DNA of 64,000 nucleotides from Planctomycetota bacterium (GTDB lineage Bacteria; Planctomycetota; Planctomycetia; Planctomycetales; Planctomycetaceae). Made by a program: the position numbers and the translations under genes. Location of the stretch: assembly GCA_014584345.1 (NCBI GenBank), contig JACTNB010000024.1:294513-358512 (forward strand). The letters are read 5' to 3'. Under the pieces are notes generated by a model. The model was not told where the DNA came from. It saw nothing but the letters and a program-made list of their open reading frames with translations, and did no database searches. Of this stretch, positions 8,142-16,180 are shown piece by piece (positions within the stretch are counted from its first letter, which is position 1; each line of letters begins with the position of its first letter).

Positions 8142-9440
8142 ATGTCATTACGTCGCCGAGAAATGTTGCAGGTTTCCGCCGCCGTGGCGGGGGCATTGCC
8201 CCTGGGCTGGTACACTCCGCTGGCCAAAGCGGATGATAAACCGGCACACAAGGTGGAACGAGTGGGCGTGGGGGCCATCGGACTGCGTTATCAGGGGACG
8301 GTGATTACGGAAAAGGCCCGTGAATATGGGGATATCGTGGCCTTGTGCGATGTGGATCGGCATGTGCGCGAGCAGGCCCGGGCGAGTTTCGGCAGCACGC
8401 CGAGTATTTTCGAGGATTATCGCGATCTGCTGAAGCGGAAGGATGTGGATGTGGTGCTGATCGGCACGCCCGATCACTGGCACGCCAAGATGATTATAGA
8501 TGCCTGCCGGGCGGGGAAGGACGTGTACTGCGAAAAGCCGCTGACGCTGACCATCGATGAAGGGAAACGGATCCGGAACGTGGTTGCGGAAACGGGTCGC
8601 GTGGTGCAGGTGGGAAGCTGGCAGCGGAGCGATTCGCGGATGCGTCTGGCGGTGGAAATGGTGCGTCAGGGTCGAATTGGTCAACTGCAGAAAGTGGACG
8701 TGGTTCTCGGTAAGAATGTGACCGGGGGCCCGTTTGAAACCCGGCCCGTGCCGTCGCACTTCAATTGGGACATGTGGCAGGGACAGACGCCCGATGTGCC
8801 TTATATTCCCGAGCGATCGCATTACACGTTCCGCTGGTGGTATGCCTACTCGGGTGGCCAGATGACGGATTGGGGGGCCCATCACCTGGATATCGCGCAA
8901 TGGGCCATCAACTCCCTGCCGATGGAAATTACGGGCGAGGCAAAACTCCCGGATGTGAAGGATGGTTACGATGTCGCGATCGACTATTCCGCGAAATACA
9001 AATACGCCAACGGGGTGGAGATGACGGTCAGCGATACGGGTCGCAATGGGATACTGTTCCAGGGGACTGAAGGGCGGATTTTCGTGAATCGCGGGACCGT
9101 TGATGGCAAGCCCGTCGAGGATTTGAAAACGCGTCCCTTGCCGCGAGAGCAGTTCACCGTGTACGACTTCGACAACGACGCGCGACCCGAGCGGGCCGGT
9201 AAACTCGATGCGATCATCAATCACATGGGAAACTTCTTTGATTGTGTTCAGACCCGCAAAACACCGATTTCCGATGTGGAAAGCCAGCACCGCTCCGCCA
9301 CCACCTGTCATCTGGGAAACATCGCCATGCGGGTGGGACGCCCGATCAAGTGGGACCCCCAGGCGGAACAGATCCTGGACGATGCCGCCGCCAATGAATG
9401 GCTCAGCCGGGAACAACGCAGCGGCTACGAAGTTGTGTAA
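8142..9440 (+). CDS. Gfo/Idh/MocA-family oxidoreductase with Tat-type signal
   Basis: A 432-residue protein. The N-terminus (LRRREMLQVSAAVAG) resembles a twin-arginine signal, as is common in planctomycete members of this family. It is followed by a Rossmann domain (VGVGAIGLRYQG, ALCDVD), the hallmark CEKPLTLT motif near residue 135, and the C-terminal Gfo/Idh substrate domain (GGQMTDWGAHHLDIAQWA). These enzymes oxidise or reduce sugars and cyclitols with tightly bound NAD(P). The Shine-Dalgarno AAGGAG precedes ATG 8142. The first glycine motif reads GVGAIGLRYQG rather than a clean GxGxxG, which is within family variation. Substrate unknown; the neighbours suggest sugar or polyol breakdown. 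Confidence 0.88.
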   Translation: MSLRRREMLQVSAAVAGALPLGWYTPLAKADDKPAHKVERVGVGAIGLRYQGTVITEKAREYGDIVALCDVDRHVREQARASFGSTPSIFEDYRDLLKRKDVDVVLIGTPDHWHAKMIIDACRAGKDVYCEKPLTLTIDEGKRIRNVVAETGRVVQVGSWQRSDSRMRLAVEMVRQGRIGQLQKVDVVLGKNVTGGPFETRPVPSHFNWDMWQGQTPDVPYIPERSHYTFRWWYAYSGGQMTDWGAHHLDIAQWAINSLPMEITGEAKLPDVKDGYDVAIDYSAKYKYANGVEMTVSDTGRNGILFQGTEGRIFVNRGTVDGKPVEDLKTRPLPREQFTVYDFDNDARPERAGKLDAIINHMGNFFDCVQTRKTPISDVESQHRSATTCHLGNIAMRVGRPIKWDPQAEQILDDAAANEWLSREQRSGYEVV

Positions 9441-9552
9441 CTCATCGCAGAGTGCATGAAATGCACCACCACGAATGAGCAACAAAGAATGCAGGGTAGG
9501 TAAACCGCAGCGCAACCACCTTCACACAGCTATTGAACATGTCCCATGAATT

Positions 9553-9660
9553 CACCACAGAGGCACAGAGGTCACAGAGAGGTTAATTGATGTTCGATTG
9601 GCATGGCGGCTTGTCTCATCTTATAGAGTCAAATCCCACTCTACTCCGTGTCTCTGTGTT
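9553..9660. repeat. Inverted repeat element built of CACAGAG/CTCTGTG units
   Basis: The left arm at 9553-9582 contains CACCACAGAGGCACAGAGG and related words. The right arm at 9644-9660 reads CTCCGTGTCTCTGTGTT, which is complementary to it. They are about 60 bases apart. The element sits in the 340-bp gap between the oxidoreductase and PhyH genes. A longer, nested relative is at 30808-31043. I see no gene in the gap. Confidence 0.7.
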
Positions 9661-9780
9661 TTATTTGTATTCCATGTCTGTTGATGTGCAGCGACGGTTT
9701 GAGGAATGCGGGGTGTGCTGCGTTTGATTCACCCTGCATGGGTTAAGGCTTGATGTTCCTCTGATACTCGGGAATACTTT

Positions 9781-10551
9781 ATGTCCACTACCACGTCCGA
9801 GACTCTTGGCCCCATCACCGACGCACATCGCCGAATGTATGAGGAGGAGGGGTATTTTATTGTTGAACGAGCGATACCCGAAGAGCATTTGCAGATTCTG
9901 CGAGATTCCTGCGATCGGCTCATCGAATTGATGCACGAGGAAATGGATCGTCTCGGGACGGATCACATTCATATCAGTCATCGGGGCAAACGCTATCACA
10001 TTGCCAAGCAGTATCGGCAGGTTCCCCGGCTGTCGGAGTATGTATTCAGCGATTTAATGGCGGAGGTTTGCAAAGCAACGATAGGCGAGACGGCGTTTCT
10101 GTTTTACGATCAGTATGTGGCGAAAGCGGCCGAGCAGGGTATCTCGTTTTCCTGGCATCAGGATTCGGGGTATCTCGGGTTTCCACATCGCCCGTATGTC
10201 ACCGTCTGGGCCGCGGTGGATGACATGACCATCGAAAATGGGACGGCCTATGTGCTTCCCTATTCGCAGGTCGGAATCCGTACTCTCGTGGAGCATGTCC
10301 GCGATCCCGAGACCGGCGATAAAACAGGTTATTTCGGCAAGGAGCCGGGGATTCCGGCGATTGTGCCGGCCGGGAGTCTGGTCGTGTTCAGTTCGTTAAC
10401 ATTCCACTCCAGTGGAGCCAACACGACCAACAAAATGCGGCGAGCCTACGTGACCCAGTATTCCCCGGAACCGATTTACAAACCGGGAACCCAAGAGCTG
10501 ATGCATCTGGGCGTGCCGTTCCTCCAAGGGGGCCAGTATGTCACGCGGTAA
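9781..10551 (+). CDS. Phytanoyl-CoA dioxygenase (PhyH) family Fe(II)/2-oxoglutarate oxygenase
   Basis: A 256-residue protein of the PhyH family. The iron-binding HxD is visible in SFSWHQDSGY, and the distal His in LTFHSSGANTTN, followed by the Arg-containing MRRAYVTQYSPEP that would bind 2-oxoglutarate. The length is normal. Bacterial PhyH proteins hydroxylate diverse small molecules; the substrate cannot be assigned. The gene overlaps the sulfatase start by 14 bases, which indicates translational coupling and a shared operon with the sulfatase, isomerase-like and DJ-1 genes. Confidence 0.85.
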   Translation: MSTTTSETLGPITDAHRRMYEEEGYFIVERAIPEEHLQILRDSCDRLIELMHEEMDRLGTDHIHISHRGKRYHIAKQYRQVPRLSEYVFSDLMAEVCKATIGETAFLFYDQYVAKAAEQGISFSWHQDSGYLGFPHRPYVTVWAAVDDMTIENGTAYVLPYSQVGIRTLVEHVRDPETGDKTGYFGKEPGIPAIVPAGSLVVFSSLTFHSSGANTTNKMRRAYVTQYSPEPIYKPGTQELMHLGVPFLQGGQYVTR

Positions 10552-11950
10552 CGGCGAATTTCAGGTGCTGGTGAAGTCGCTGCGTCTGATGTTGTGGCTG
10601 GTGTGCAGCGTTGTGACTGTCGTACCAGAGGCGCTTTCAGCCGAGGCCCCGCCGAATATTGTGGTCATTCTGGCTGACGATCACACCTATCGGGATTTCG
10701 GATTTATGGGGAATGTCGCTGTGCAGACCCCGCATCTGGACAGGCTGGCCAGCGAATCGGCTCTGTTTCCCAACGGATATGTGCCGATGAGCGTCTGCCG
10801 GCCTTCGCTGGCAACGGTGCTGACGGGCCTCTATCCGCATCAGCATGGGATTTATTTTAATCACCCGCCGCCGGGCTTGGCGGAGATGAGAAAGCTATCG
10901 GCGGAGGAGTATCATCAGGCGCGCCGTGTGACGGATCCTCTCATCAGGCAACGGGCCACGCTCCCCCGGATACTGACCGGGCAGGGTTATGTCTCGCTGC
11001 AGACAGGCAAACATTGGGAAGGTCATTTTACTGACGCTGGTTTCACGCACGGCATGACGACCGGTCGTCCCACCCCGGCAGATCGATATGGGACACGTTT
11101 ACAGAATGGCGAGCCGGTCGCGCACGGCAACGGCGATGCAGGGCTGGCGATTGGTCGAGATACCATGCAGCCGATCGCGACGTTTCTCGACGAACAGGTC
11201 CGTGGGAAGCCGTTTCTGATCTGGTACGCTCCGTTATTGCCCCATGTCCCCTTTGATGCCGGGCCGGAGTTTCAGGAAGCGTATCGGAAGCAGGGTCTGC
11301 CTGCGCAGCTTCGCGCGTATTACGCCGAGATCACGCGGTTTGATCACACCGTCGGACAGCTCCGGGAGATGCTTGCCCAGCGGAGCTTGACCCACAACAC
11401 GTTGATTGTCTTCGCCAGCGACAACGGTTATCGCCCGGAAGAATCGGAGAATAAATCGTCCAGTCCGCGTGCCGATGCACGTTCGAAATGGTCGGCTCAT
11501 GAAGATGGAATTCGCACACCACTGCTGTTCAACTGGCCTGGAAAGATTGCACCGGCCAGGTACGAAGGCCTGGTGCAGACGGTCGATCTACTGCCGACGA
11601 TCGCGGCAGCGGCTGGGTGCGAACAGGCGTTGCCTAAAAACTTGCCGGGGCAGAATTTGCTTCCGGTCTGTCTGGGAGAAGCCGAACTCCCTCAGCGACC
11701 GGCGTTCGGTGCGATTTACCCGAATGATGCGACCGAATTGAATGCGCCGGAAAACCATGTGCTGGCCCGCTGGATGCGTTTGCGGAAATTTAAGCTGATT
11801 GTTCCCGAGGGGGACAATCCCGACATCCCGCTGCAACTGTACGACCTCCAGCGCGATCCTGCCGAATACCAGAATTTGGCGGACGATCCCGCATACCGCG
11901 TGGCGCTTTCGCGCCTGATGTTGCCTTTGAATGCGTGGTGGCAACCATGA
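10538..11950 (+). CDS. Type I sulfatase (alkaline phosphatase superfamily), secreted, with a variant CxPSL active-site motif
   Basis: A 470-residue protein with a hydrophobic N-terminal signal segment, then PPNIVVILADDH with the metal-binding Asp pair. The formylglycine segment is around Cys87 and reads SVCRPSLATVLTG. Later comes FASDNGY with further metal ligands and a normal sulfatase C-terminal region. Sulfatases hydrolyse sulfate esters of polysaccharides or small molecules after conversion of the active-site Cys to formylglycine. The usual motif is C-x-P-S-R; here the Arg position is Leu, which is odd and could affect modification or activity. Translation is coupled to the upstream PhyH gene (14-base overlap). 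The substrate is not predictable. Confidence 0.85.
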   Translation: MSRGNGEFQVLVKSLRLMLWLVCSVVTVVPEALSAEAPPNIVVILADDHTYRDFGFMGNVAVQTPHLDRLASESALFPNGYVPMSVCRPSLATVLTGLYPHQHGIYFNHPPPGLAEMRKLSAEEYHQARRVTDPLIRQRATLPRILTGQGYVSLQTGKHWEGHFTDAGFTHGMTTGRPTPADRYGTRLQNGEPVAHGNGDAGLAIGRDTMQPIATFLDEQVRGKPFLIWYAPLLPHVPFDAGPEFQEAYRKQGLPAQLRAYYAEITRFDHTVGQLREMLAQRSLTHNTLIVFASDNGYRPEESENKSSSPRADARSKWSAHEDGIRTPLLFNWPGKIAPARYEGLVQTVDLLPTIAAAAGCEQALPKNLPGQNLLPVCLGEAELPQRPAFGAIYPNDATELNAPENHVLARWMRLRKFKLIVPEGDNPDIPLQLYDLQRDPAEYQNLADDPAYRVALSRLMLPLNAWWQP

Positions 11951-12014
11951 ATCCAGCTTGTCCCGCTCAGAAACTCACCCCACCGGAACGAATCCAAGTC
12001 ACAGGAAAACAGTC

Positions 12015-12959
12015 ATGATATCAACACCACTCACCCGCAGACAATTTTGTGCAGGCACGGCAGCGACTCTGTTGACGACGCCCGCGCTCCTGCAGGGGAC
12101 CGCGCTGATGGCGGAAGCCAAGCCTGAATTTCAACTCAACTACATGCTCGCCTCTTGCATGTACGGCTATCTGCCGTTGGCGGAGATCGTGCCGGAAGTG
12201 ACCAAAATCGGGGCGACGGCGATCGACATCTGGCCGAAGGTGCATGGCGATCAGCGCGAGCAACTCGAAGCCATGGGCGAGGAGAAATTTCGTCAATTAC
12301 TGGACGAACACGAGGTGAAACTGGGTTGTATCACGCAATACAAGTTGGGTCCGTTCGGATTACAGGATGAGATGCGGCTGGCACAGCGGTTTGGCTGCCG
12401 GGTGATGGTGACGGGAGGGAGTGGCCCCAAGGGACTGGAAGGCACGGAATTGAAGTCCGCGGTGAGGGAGTTCGTCGAAAAGCTGAAGCCTCATCTGGAG
12501 GTGGCGGAAGAAACCGGCGTGACCATAGCCATCGAAAATCATGGCAATAATCTGATTCAATCTCCCGATTCCCTGAAATGGTTGCTGGAATTTCGTCCGA
12601 ATGCCCATTTGGGAATTGCCCTGGCCCCCTATCATTTGCCACAGGAGGAAAAGTTACTGGCACAACTGATTCGCGATCTGGGAAACGACGGCCTGTCCAT
12701 TTTCTATGCCTGGCAACATGGTATGGGCTGCATGACAAAACTTCCCAAGGAACAGGAATTGCTGCAGATGCCGGGCCGGGGGGAACTCGATTTCACGCCG
12801 ATCCTGGCCGCCTTGAAACAGATCCGGTTCTCGGGTTGGACGGAAATTTTCATGCATCCGGTTCCGCGAGGGATTCCGATTCACGAAACTGCCGCCGAGG
12901 TGACCGCGGAAATCAATCGTTCACGCAACTATCTGACACACTGCCTGGAAAGGATTTGA
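12015..12959 (+). CDS. Tat-exported TIM-barrel protein, sugar phosphate isomerase/epimerase-like
   Basis: A 314-residue protein. The N-terminus has a Tat-like signal (TRRQFCAGTAATLLTTPALL). The body matches the xylose isomerase-like TIM-barrel family (AP endonuclease family 2), with IAIENHGNNL supplying a metal-binding Glu and a C-terminal FSGWTEIFMHP strand. Such proteins isomerise or epimerise sugars, or act as keto-sugar dehydratases. Start ATG 12015 is preceded by AGGAAAA; an open frame extends upstream to 11931 but overlaps the sulfatase end without family similarity. The DJ-1 gene starts four bases after its stop, so the two are co-translated. Confidence 0.82.
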   Translation: MISTPLTRRQFCAGTAATLLTTPALLQGTALMAEAKPEFQLNYMLASCMYGYLPLAEIVPEVTKIGATAIDIWPKVHGDQREQLEAMGEEKFRQLLDEHEVKLGCITQYKLGPFGLQDEMRLAQRFGCRVMVTGGSGPKGLEGTELKSAVREFVEKLKPHLEVAEETGVTIAIENHGNNLIQSPDSLKWLLEFRPNAHLGIALAPYHLPQEEKLLAQLIRDLGNDGLSIFYAWQHGMGCMTKLPKEQELLQMPGRGELDFTPILAALKQIRFSGWTEIFMHPVPRGIPIHETAAEVTAEINRSRNYLTHCLERI

Positions 12960-12962
12960 ATC

Positions 12963-13538
12963 ATGGAAAAAGTTCTGATTATCGTGGGTGATGCTTCGGA
13001 AACCCTGGATACGATGTATCCCTATTACCGCCTGATCGAGGCGGGGATGCAACCGGTGGTGGCCGGCCCGAAGCGGCAGACGTATCAGATGGTGATGCAC
13101 GAAGTGAAACCGGGGTGGACCATCACCAAGGAATGGGAGGGTTACACGATCAAGGCGGATGTCGCGTTTTCGGAGATCGACCCGAGCGAGTATCTGGGAA
13201 TCATGTTTTCCGGGGGACGAGCGCCCGAGTACATCCGCTACGACGAAGACCTGGTCCGCATCACGAAACACTTCTTCGAGCGCAACAAACCGATTGCATC
13301 CGTCTGTCACGGCGTGGAAATACCGGCGTATGCGGATTGCGTGCGCGGTCGGCGGATGGCCACGGTGCCGAAGTGCCAGTTCGATCTGGAAGTTTGCGGC
13401 GGGATCTTCGTGAACGAAGCCTGCGTGGTGGATGGCAACCTGGTGAGCGGCCGCACGTTCCATGACAACGGTCACTACATCGGGCCGTGGATCGAGCTGC
13501 TGGAAAAGGCCCGCGAGGCAGCGGTGGCCTTGGCGTGA
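12963..13538 (+). CDS. DJ-1/PfpI family protein
   Basis: A 191-residue single-domain protein of the DJ-1/PfpI superfamily. The nucleophile-elbow Cys is at about residue 115 in ASVCHGVEIPAYADC, followed by the adjacent His. The N-terminal strand MEKVLIIVGD and the GRAPEYIRYDEDLV segment are typical. Family members act as glyoxalases, deglycases, chaperones or amidases. It is the last gene of the four-gene set and starts only four bases after the isomerase-like gene. A role in processing a reactive carbonyl product of the pathway is possible, but this is inference from context only. Confidence 0.85.
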   Translation: MEKVLIIVGDASETLDTMYPYYRLIEAGMQPVVAGPKRQTYQMVMHEVKPGWTITKEWEGYTIKADVAFSEIDPSEYLGIMFSGGRAPEYIRYDEDLVRITKHFFERNKPIASVCHGVEIPAYADCVRGRRMATVPKCQFDLEVCGGIFVNEACVVDGNLVSGRTFHDNGHYIGPWIELLEKAREAAVALA

Positions 13539-13653
13539 ACGTTGCCGAGTTGGCATGACAACGGCATATTTGGAGTGGGTTGCTTCCCGAGACAGACGCG
13601 CATATGATTCAAAGATATACGTGATCGTGTGAGCACTGGTGTTGGGGGGGGGA

Positions 13654-14094
13654 ATGTCGATGAACCCGGGTAAGAAGAATCGACGTGATTACTTGTCTCT
13701 GAACGCGATCGAACCACACGATGGTACGTTGACGTGTGAGATTCAAATCTCGTACGATCGACTGCAGTACATTTCCAAGCGTGGGAAGGGGCATGCGATG
13801 GAATGCGCCTACATTCTGCCTGCCATCCTCTGTGCTCCAACAGCCATATTCGAGGGATTACGCAATGACGAGGACGAAGATCATCAGGGATACGGCTGGC
13901 GCTGCTACTGTGGTATTCCAGTACAGGCCTATCGCGTGGATGGAACCTTGCGTACGCCTTATCCAAATCAGGTCTACTTAATATTCGTAAATGATGAACA
14001 TGTGGCGTACAATTGGCGGTGGGAGAAGGCAGATCCTAATGACTCGCGTTTGCCCATCGACCACAAAATCCGGTTTCGAAAGCAACTATTATAA
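13654..14094 (+). CDS. Small uncharacterised protein, candidate toxin-like partner
   Basis: A 146-residue soluble protein without a signal peptide or membrane segment. I do not recognise a named family. The sequence has a central stretch RGKGHAMECAYILPAIL followed by a P-x-A-I-F-E-G-L-R motif, then an acidic loop (RNDEDED), paired GWRCYCG residues, and a C-terminal VAYNWRWEKADPNDSRLP. The placement of His, then a short helix, then a predicted beta sheet recalls small RNase-type toxins, but this is only an impression. It is followed after about 105 bp by a DUF2283-like gene. Both genes are visibly more AT-rich than neighbours, which suggests acquisition. Start is ATG 13654; a GTG at 13639 is possible. 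Confidence 0.6.
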   Translation: MSMNPGKKNRRDYLSLNAIEPHDGTLTCEIQISYDRLQYISKRGKGHAMECAYILPAILCAPTAIFEGLRNDEDEDHQGYGWRCYCGIPVQAYRVDGTLRTPYPNQVYLIFVNDEHVAYNWRWEKADPNDSRLPIDHKIRFRKQLL

Positions 14095-14199
14095 AATACG
14101 TGCAGGAATTTGTCCTCTTGCGTAAATTTTCTGAAACGTGCAAACTCCGGCACGGGGTTTTGCGTAACCAGTTCCATTTTTTGGAAAAGAAGGAGAATC

Positions 14200-14628
14200 A
14201 TGGCCATTTCCCAGTCTGAGTTTGCCAAACGGATGTCGTTGATGGCGAAGCCAGCGGAGGATTTCCGGCCCTTTGCCTATTACGATCCCGATGGCGACTG
14301 TATTGAATTTCTCATCAAACCCGACCCGTTTTATGCCGAACGGGTCGATGATCTCGTGACTGTATATTACAGTCAGGATACGGATGAGGTTGTCGGTTCG
14401 CTGCTGAAAGGAGTATCGAAGTTTTGCCAGGATGCCGTTGCAAAAATGCCAGGGTTTAAGGTTGAAATTCGCGATGGCAAAATCAAGCTTGAACACGTTT
14501 TTCGGTTGCGGATGTGGACCTCGACGATGAAACCGAGAGACTTGCCGACGCTGACCTATCAAAAGCTGATCGATGTCGCCGAGAAGGCCGATCTCGAAAC
14601 GGAAAATTTTGAATGCCTTACCGTGTAA
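14200..14628 (+). CDS. DUF2283-like small protein
   Basis: A 142-residue protein. The segment FAYYDPDGDCIEFLIKPD followed by YAERVDDLVTVYYSQDTDEVVGSLLKG strongly resembles DUF2283-type domains: an initial Tyr-Asp-x-Asp-Gly-Asp, then a Val-Tyr strand and a D-E-V-V-G-x-x-x-K-G motif. Some DUF2283 proteins are antitoxin-like partners encoded beside small toxins, which supports pairing it with the preceding 146-residue protein. The strong Shine-Dalgarno AAGGAG precedes ATG 14200. The C-terminal half (residues 80-142) is unassigned. It ends eight bases from the end of the convergent Hsp20 gene. Confidence 0.65.
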   Translation: MAISQSEFAKRMSLMAKPAEDFRPFAYYDPDGDCIEFLIKPDPFYAERVDDLVTVYYSQDTDEVVGSLLKGVSKFCQDAVAKMPGFKVEIRDGKIKLEHVFRLRMWTSTMKPRDLPTLTYQKLIDVAEKADLETENFECLTV

Positions 14629-14635
14629 ACAGCTA

Positions 14636-15154
14636 TTACATCAGGCTGTTTTGAGGGGCGGGCGTGGTTTCCGTGCCAACGACGGGAACCTTATGGGTTT
14701 GTGCGACGTAGCTCTTTTTCATTTCGATCTTCAAGACGCCGTGTTCGGCGTGGGCCCGGGCGGACTTGATATCGACACTGAACGGGAGCGTGAGCGTCCG
14801 CCGGAGTTTTCCGGTGGGACGTTCGCGGCGATGCACCCGGTCGGTTGGCAGCAGGGTCAGCGAGTCGAATTCGGCGGTGATTTCGAGGACGTTGCCCACC
14901 AGTTGCACATCGGTTTTCTCGACGGGGATACCTGGGAGGTTCACGAAAACGACGAGAGCCTCTTCGGTTTCCACCAGGTCGACTTCCGGAGTCCAGTCGA
15001 TAGGGGCGTCTGCCTGGGGATGGCGGATCTGTCCCCACATTTCCTCGCCTCGGCTCCAGGCCATTTCTCCCAGGCGATCCAATTCCTCCCGCAGTCGATG
15101 CAATACCTGGGAGAAGGGCTGTCCACCCGGACGGTCTGTTTTCTGGGAGTTCAT
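14636..15154 (-). CDS. Small heat-shock protein, Hsp20 family (third gene of the cluster)
   Basis: A 172-residue alpha-crystallin/Hsp20 protein. The alpha-crystallin domain is seen from PEVDLVETEEALVVFVNLPGI to the GVLKIEMKK signature (typical G-x-L). The N-terminal 40 residues are a variable helical arm. These proteins hold unfolding clients as ATP-independent oligomers in the cytoplasm. AAGGGG precedes the ATG. It is the last of three tandem hsp20 genes on this strand and starts about 25 bases after the previous one, consistent with one operon. Confidence 0.9.
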   Translation of the reverse strand: MNSQKTDRPGGQPFSQVLHRLREELDRLGEMAWSRGEEMWGQIRHPQADAPIDWTPEVDLVETEEALVVFVNLPGIPVEKTDVQLVGNVLEITAEFDSLTLLPTDRVHRRERPTGKLRRTLTLPFSVDIKSARAHAEHGVLKIEMKKSYVAQTHKVPVVGTETTPAPQNSLM

Positions 15155-15179
15155 GGGGTGCCCCTTTTCGGGAAAGTCG

Positions 15180-15689
15180 TTAATCGGTTTGGACGTGGAT
15201 TTTGCGTGGCTGCGCCCGCGGGATAATCGGAAGTGTGATTTCGAGCACTCCCAGATTCATTTTGGCGGAGATGCGGTCGTAGGCAACTTCGTCGCTGAGA
15301 ATAAACGAACGGTAGAAATCGCCCACCTGGTATTCGCGATGCAACAGGCGAGCAGCGTCGGGCAGTTCTTCCTGCACCCGCCCGAAGAGGGTCAATTTGT
15401 TATCTTCGATTTGCAGGTCGAGTCGTTCGACGCAGACCCCGGGTAAATCTGCTCGCAGCACCAGGGCTTCACCGGTGTTGTAGATATCAATCGGAGGATT
15501 GAACAGCAGACGCTGGGGTTGGGAAACGACCCGCGCGGTCCCGACGCCCTCGGGGGCACCGGGTAGAGCCGAGCCGGCCTGCAATGGCTGATCGCTATCG
15601 CCCGCATTGGCGGGACGAACCGACAATTCGCGTGAAGGCTGTTCTGGCGGAGTTTCGCGTTCCGGTTGTTGTTCGAATGATTCGTTCAC
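15180..15689 (-). CDS. Small heat-shock protein, Hsp20 family (second gene of the cluster)
   Basis: A 169-residue Hsp20-type protein. The N-terminal 65 residues are rich in Pro, Glu and Gln and poorly conserved. The alpha-crystallin domain begins near NPPIDIYNTGEALVLRADL and ends in the diagnostic NLGVLEITLP. The start is GTG at 15689 with AAGG upstream. It has diverged from both flanking paralogues, which argues against a very recent tandem duplication and for functional specialisation within a mixed Hsp20 oligomer. Confidence 0.88.
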   Translation of the reverse strand: MNESFEQQPERETPPEQPSRELSVRPANAGDSDQPLQAGSALPGAPEGVGTARVVSQPQRLLFNPPIDIYNTGEALVLRADLPGVCVERLDLQIEDNKLTLFGRVQEELPDAARLLHREYQVGDFYRSFILSDEVAYDRISAKMNLGVLEITLPIIPRAQPRKIHVQTD

Positions 15690-15739
15690 CGCGGGCCTTG
15701 TGACTTACAGTATGGAACAGGAACTGGGACGCGTCCTGA

Positions 15740-16180
15740 TCAGGTGGTGATGACGGGAATTTGCCTGGTGGAAGACTGTTTGATTTTCGGCAGATGAATC
15801 TTGAGCAATCCTTCCTTGAGTTCCGCCGTGAGCCCTTCATCATCCACACGTTCCGGCAGGGCAAGGGACCGTTCCCAGGCACCGTGAATTCGTTCCCGTC
15901 GCCGGTATTGTTCTTCGGGGATGGTTGGTTCCTGACTCCGTTTGCCACGCAGAGTCAGAACCCCTCCTGCAATGCTGAGGTCCAGATCCTCGCCGCTGAC
16001 CCCGGGGATCTCGGCGGTGAGCAGGTATTCGTGCTCCAATTCATACAGGTTCACGGCGGGAAAGACACGTCCCGCGCGGGCGCCACGGACGGAAAAATGC
16101 ATGCTTTGCAGCAGGCGGTCCATCTCTTTTTCGAATTCCTTGAGCGTACCCCACGCTTCGCCCCACCGAAATACTGGCAT
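15740..16180 (-). CDS. Small heat-shock protein, Hsp20 family (first gene of the cluster)
   Basis: A 146-residue Hsp20 protein of the classical bacterial type: MPVFRWGEAW start, helical WGTLKEFEKEMDRLL, alpha-crystallin domain from FPAVNLYELEHEYLLTAEIPG to EGLLKIHLPK. Start ATG 16180 is preceded by GGAGG; a longer frame to 16408 has no family similarity. It is the first gene of the three-gene operon, so the promoter should lie in 16181-16450. I could not identify a CIRCE element or a clear sigma-32-type promoter there. Confidence 0.9.
   Translation of the reverse strand: MPVFRWGEAWGTLKEFEKEMDRLLQSMHFSVRGARAGRVFPAVNLYELEHEYLLTAEIPGVSGEDLDLSIAGGVLTLRGKRSQEPTIPEEQYRRRERIHGAWERSLALPERVDDEGLTAELKEGLLKIHLPKIKQSSTRQIPVITT

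Noticed and set aside
6329..8278. Long minus-strand open frame opposite the secreted protein
   Set aside because: Antisense shadow; it lacks similarity and contradicts the strong signal peptide and internal repeat on the plus strand.
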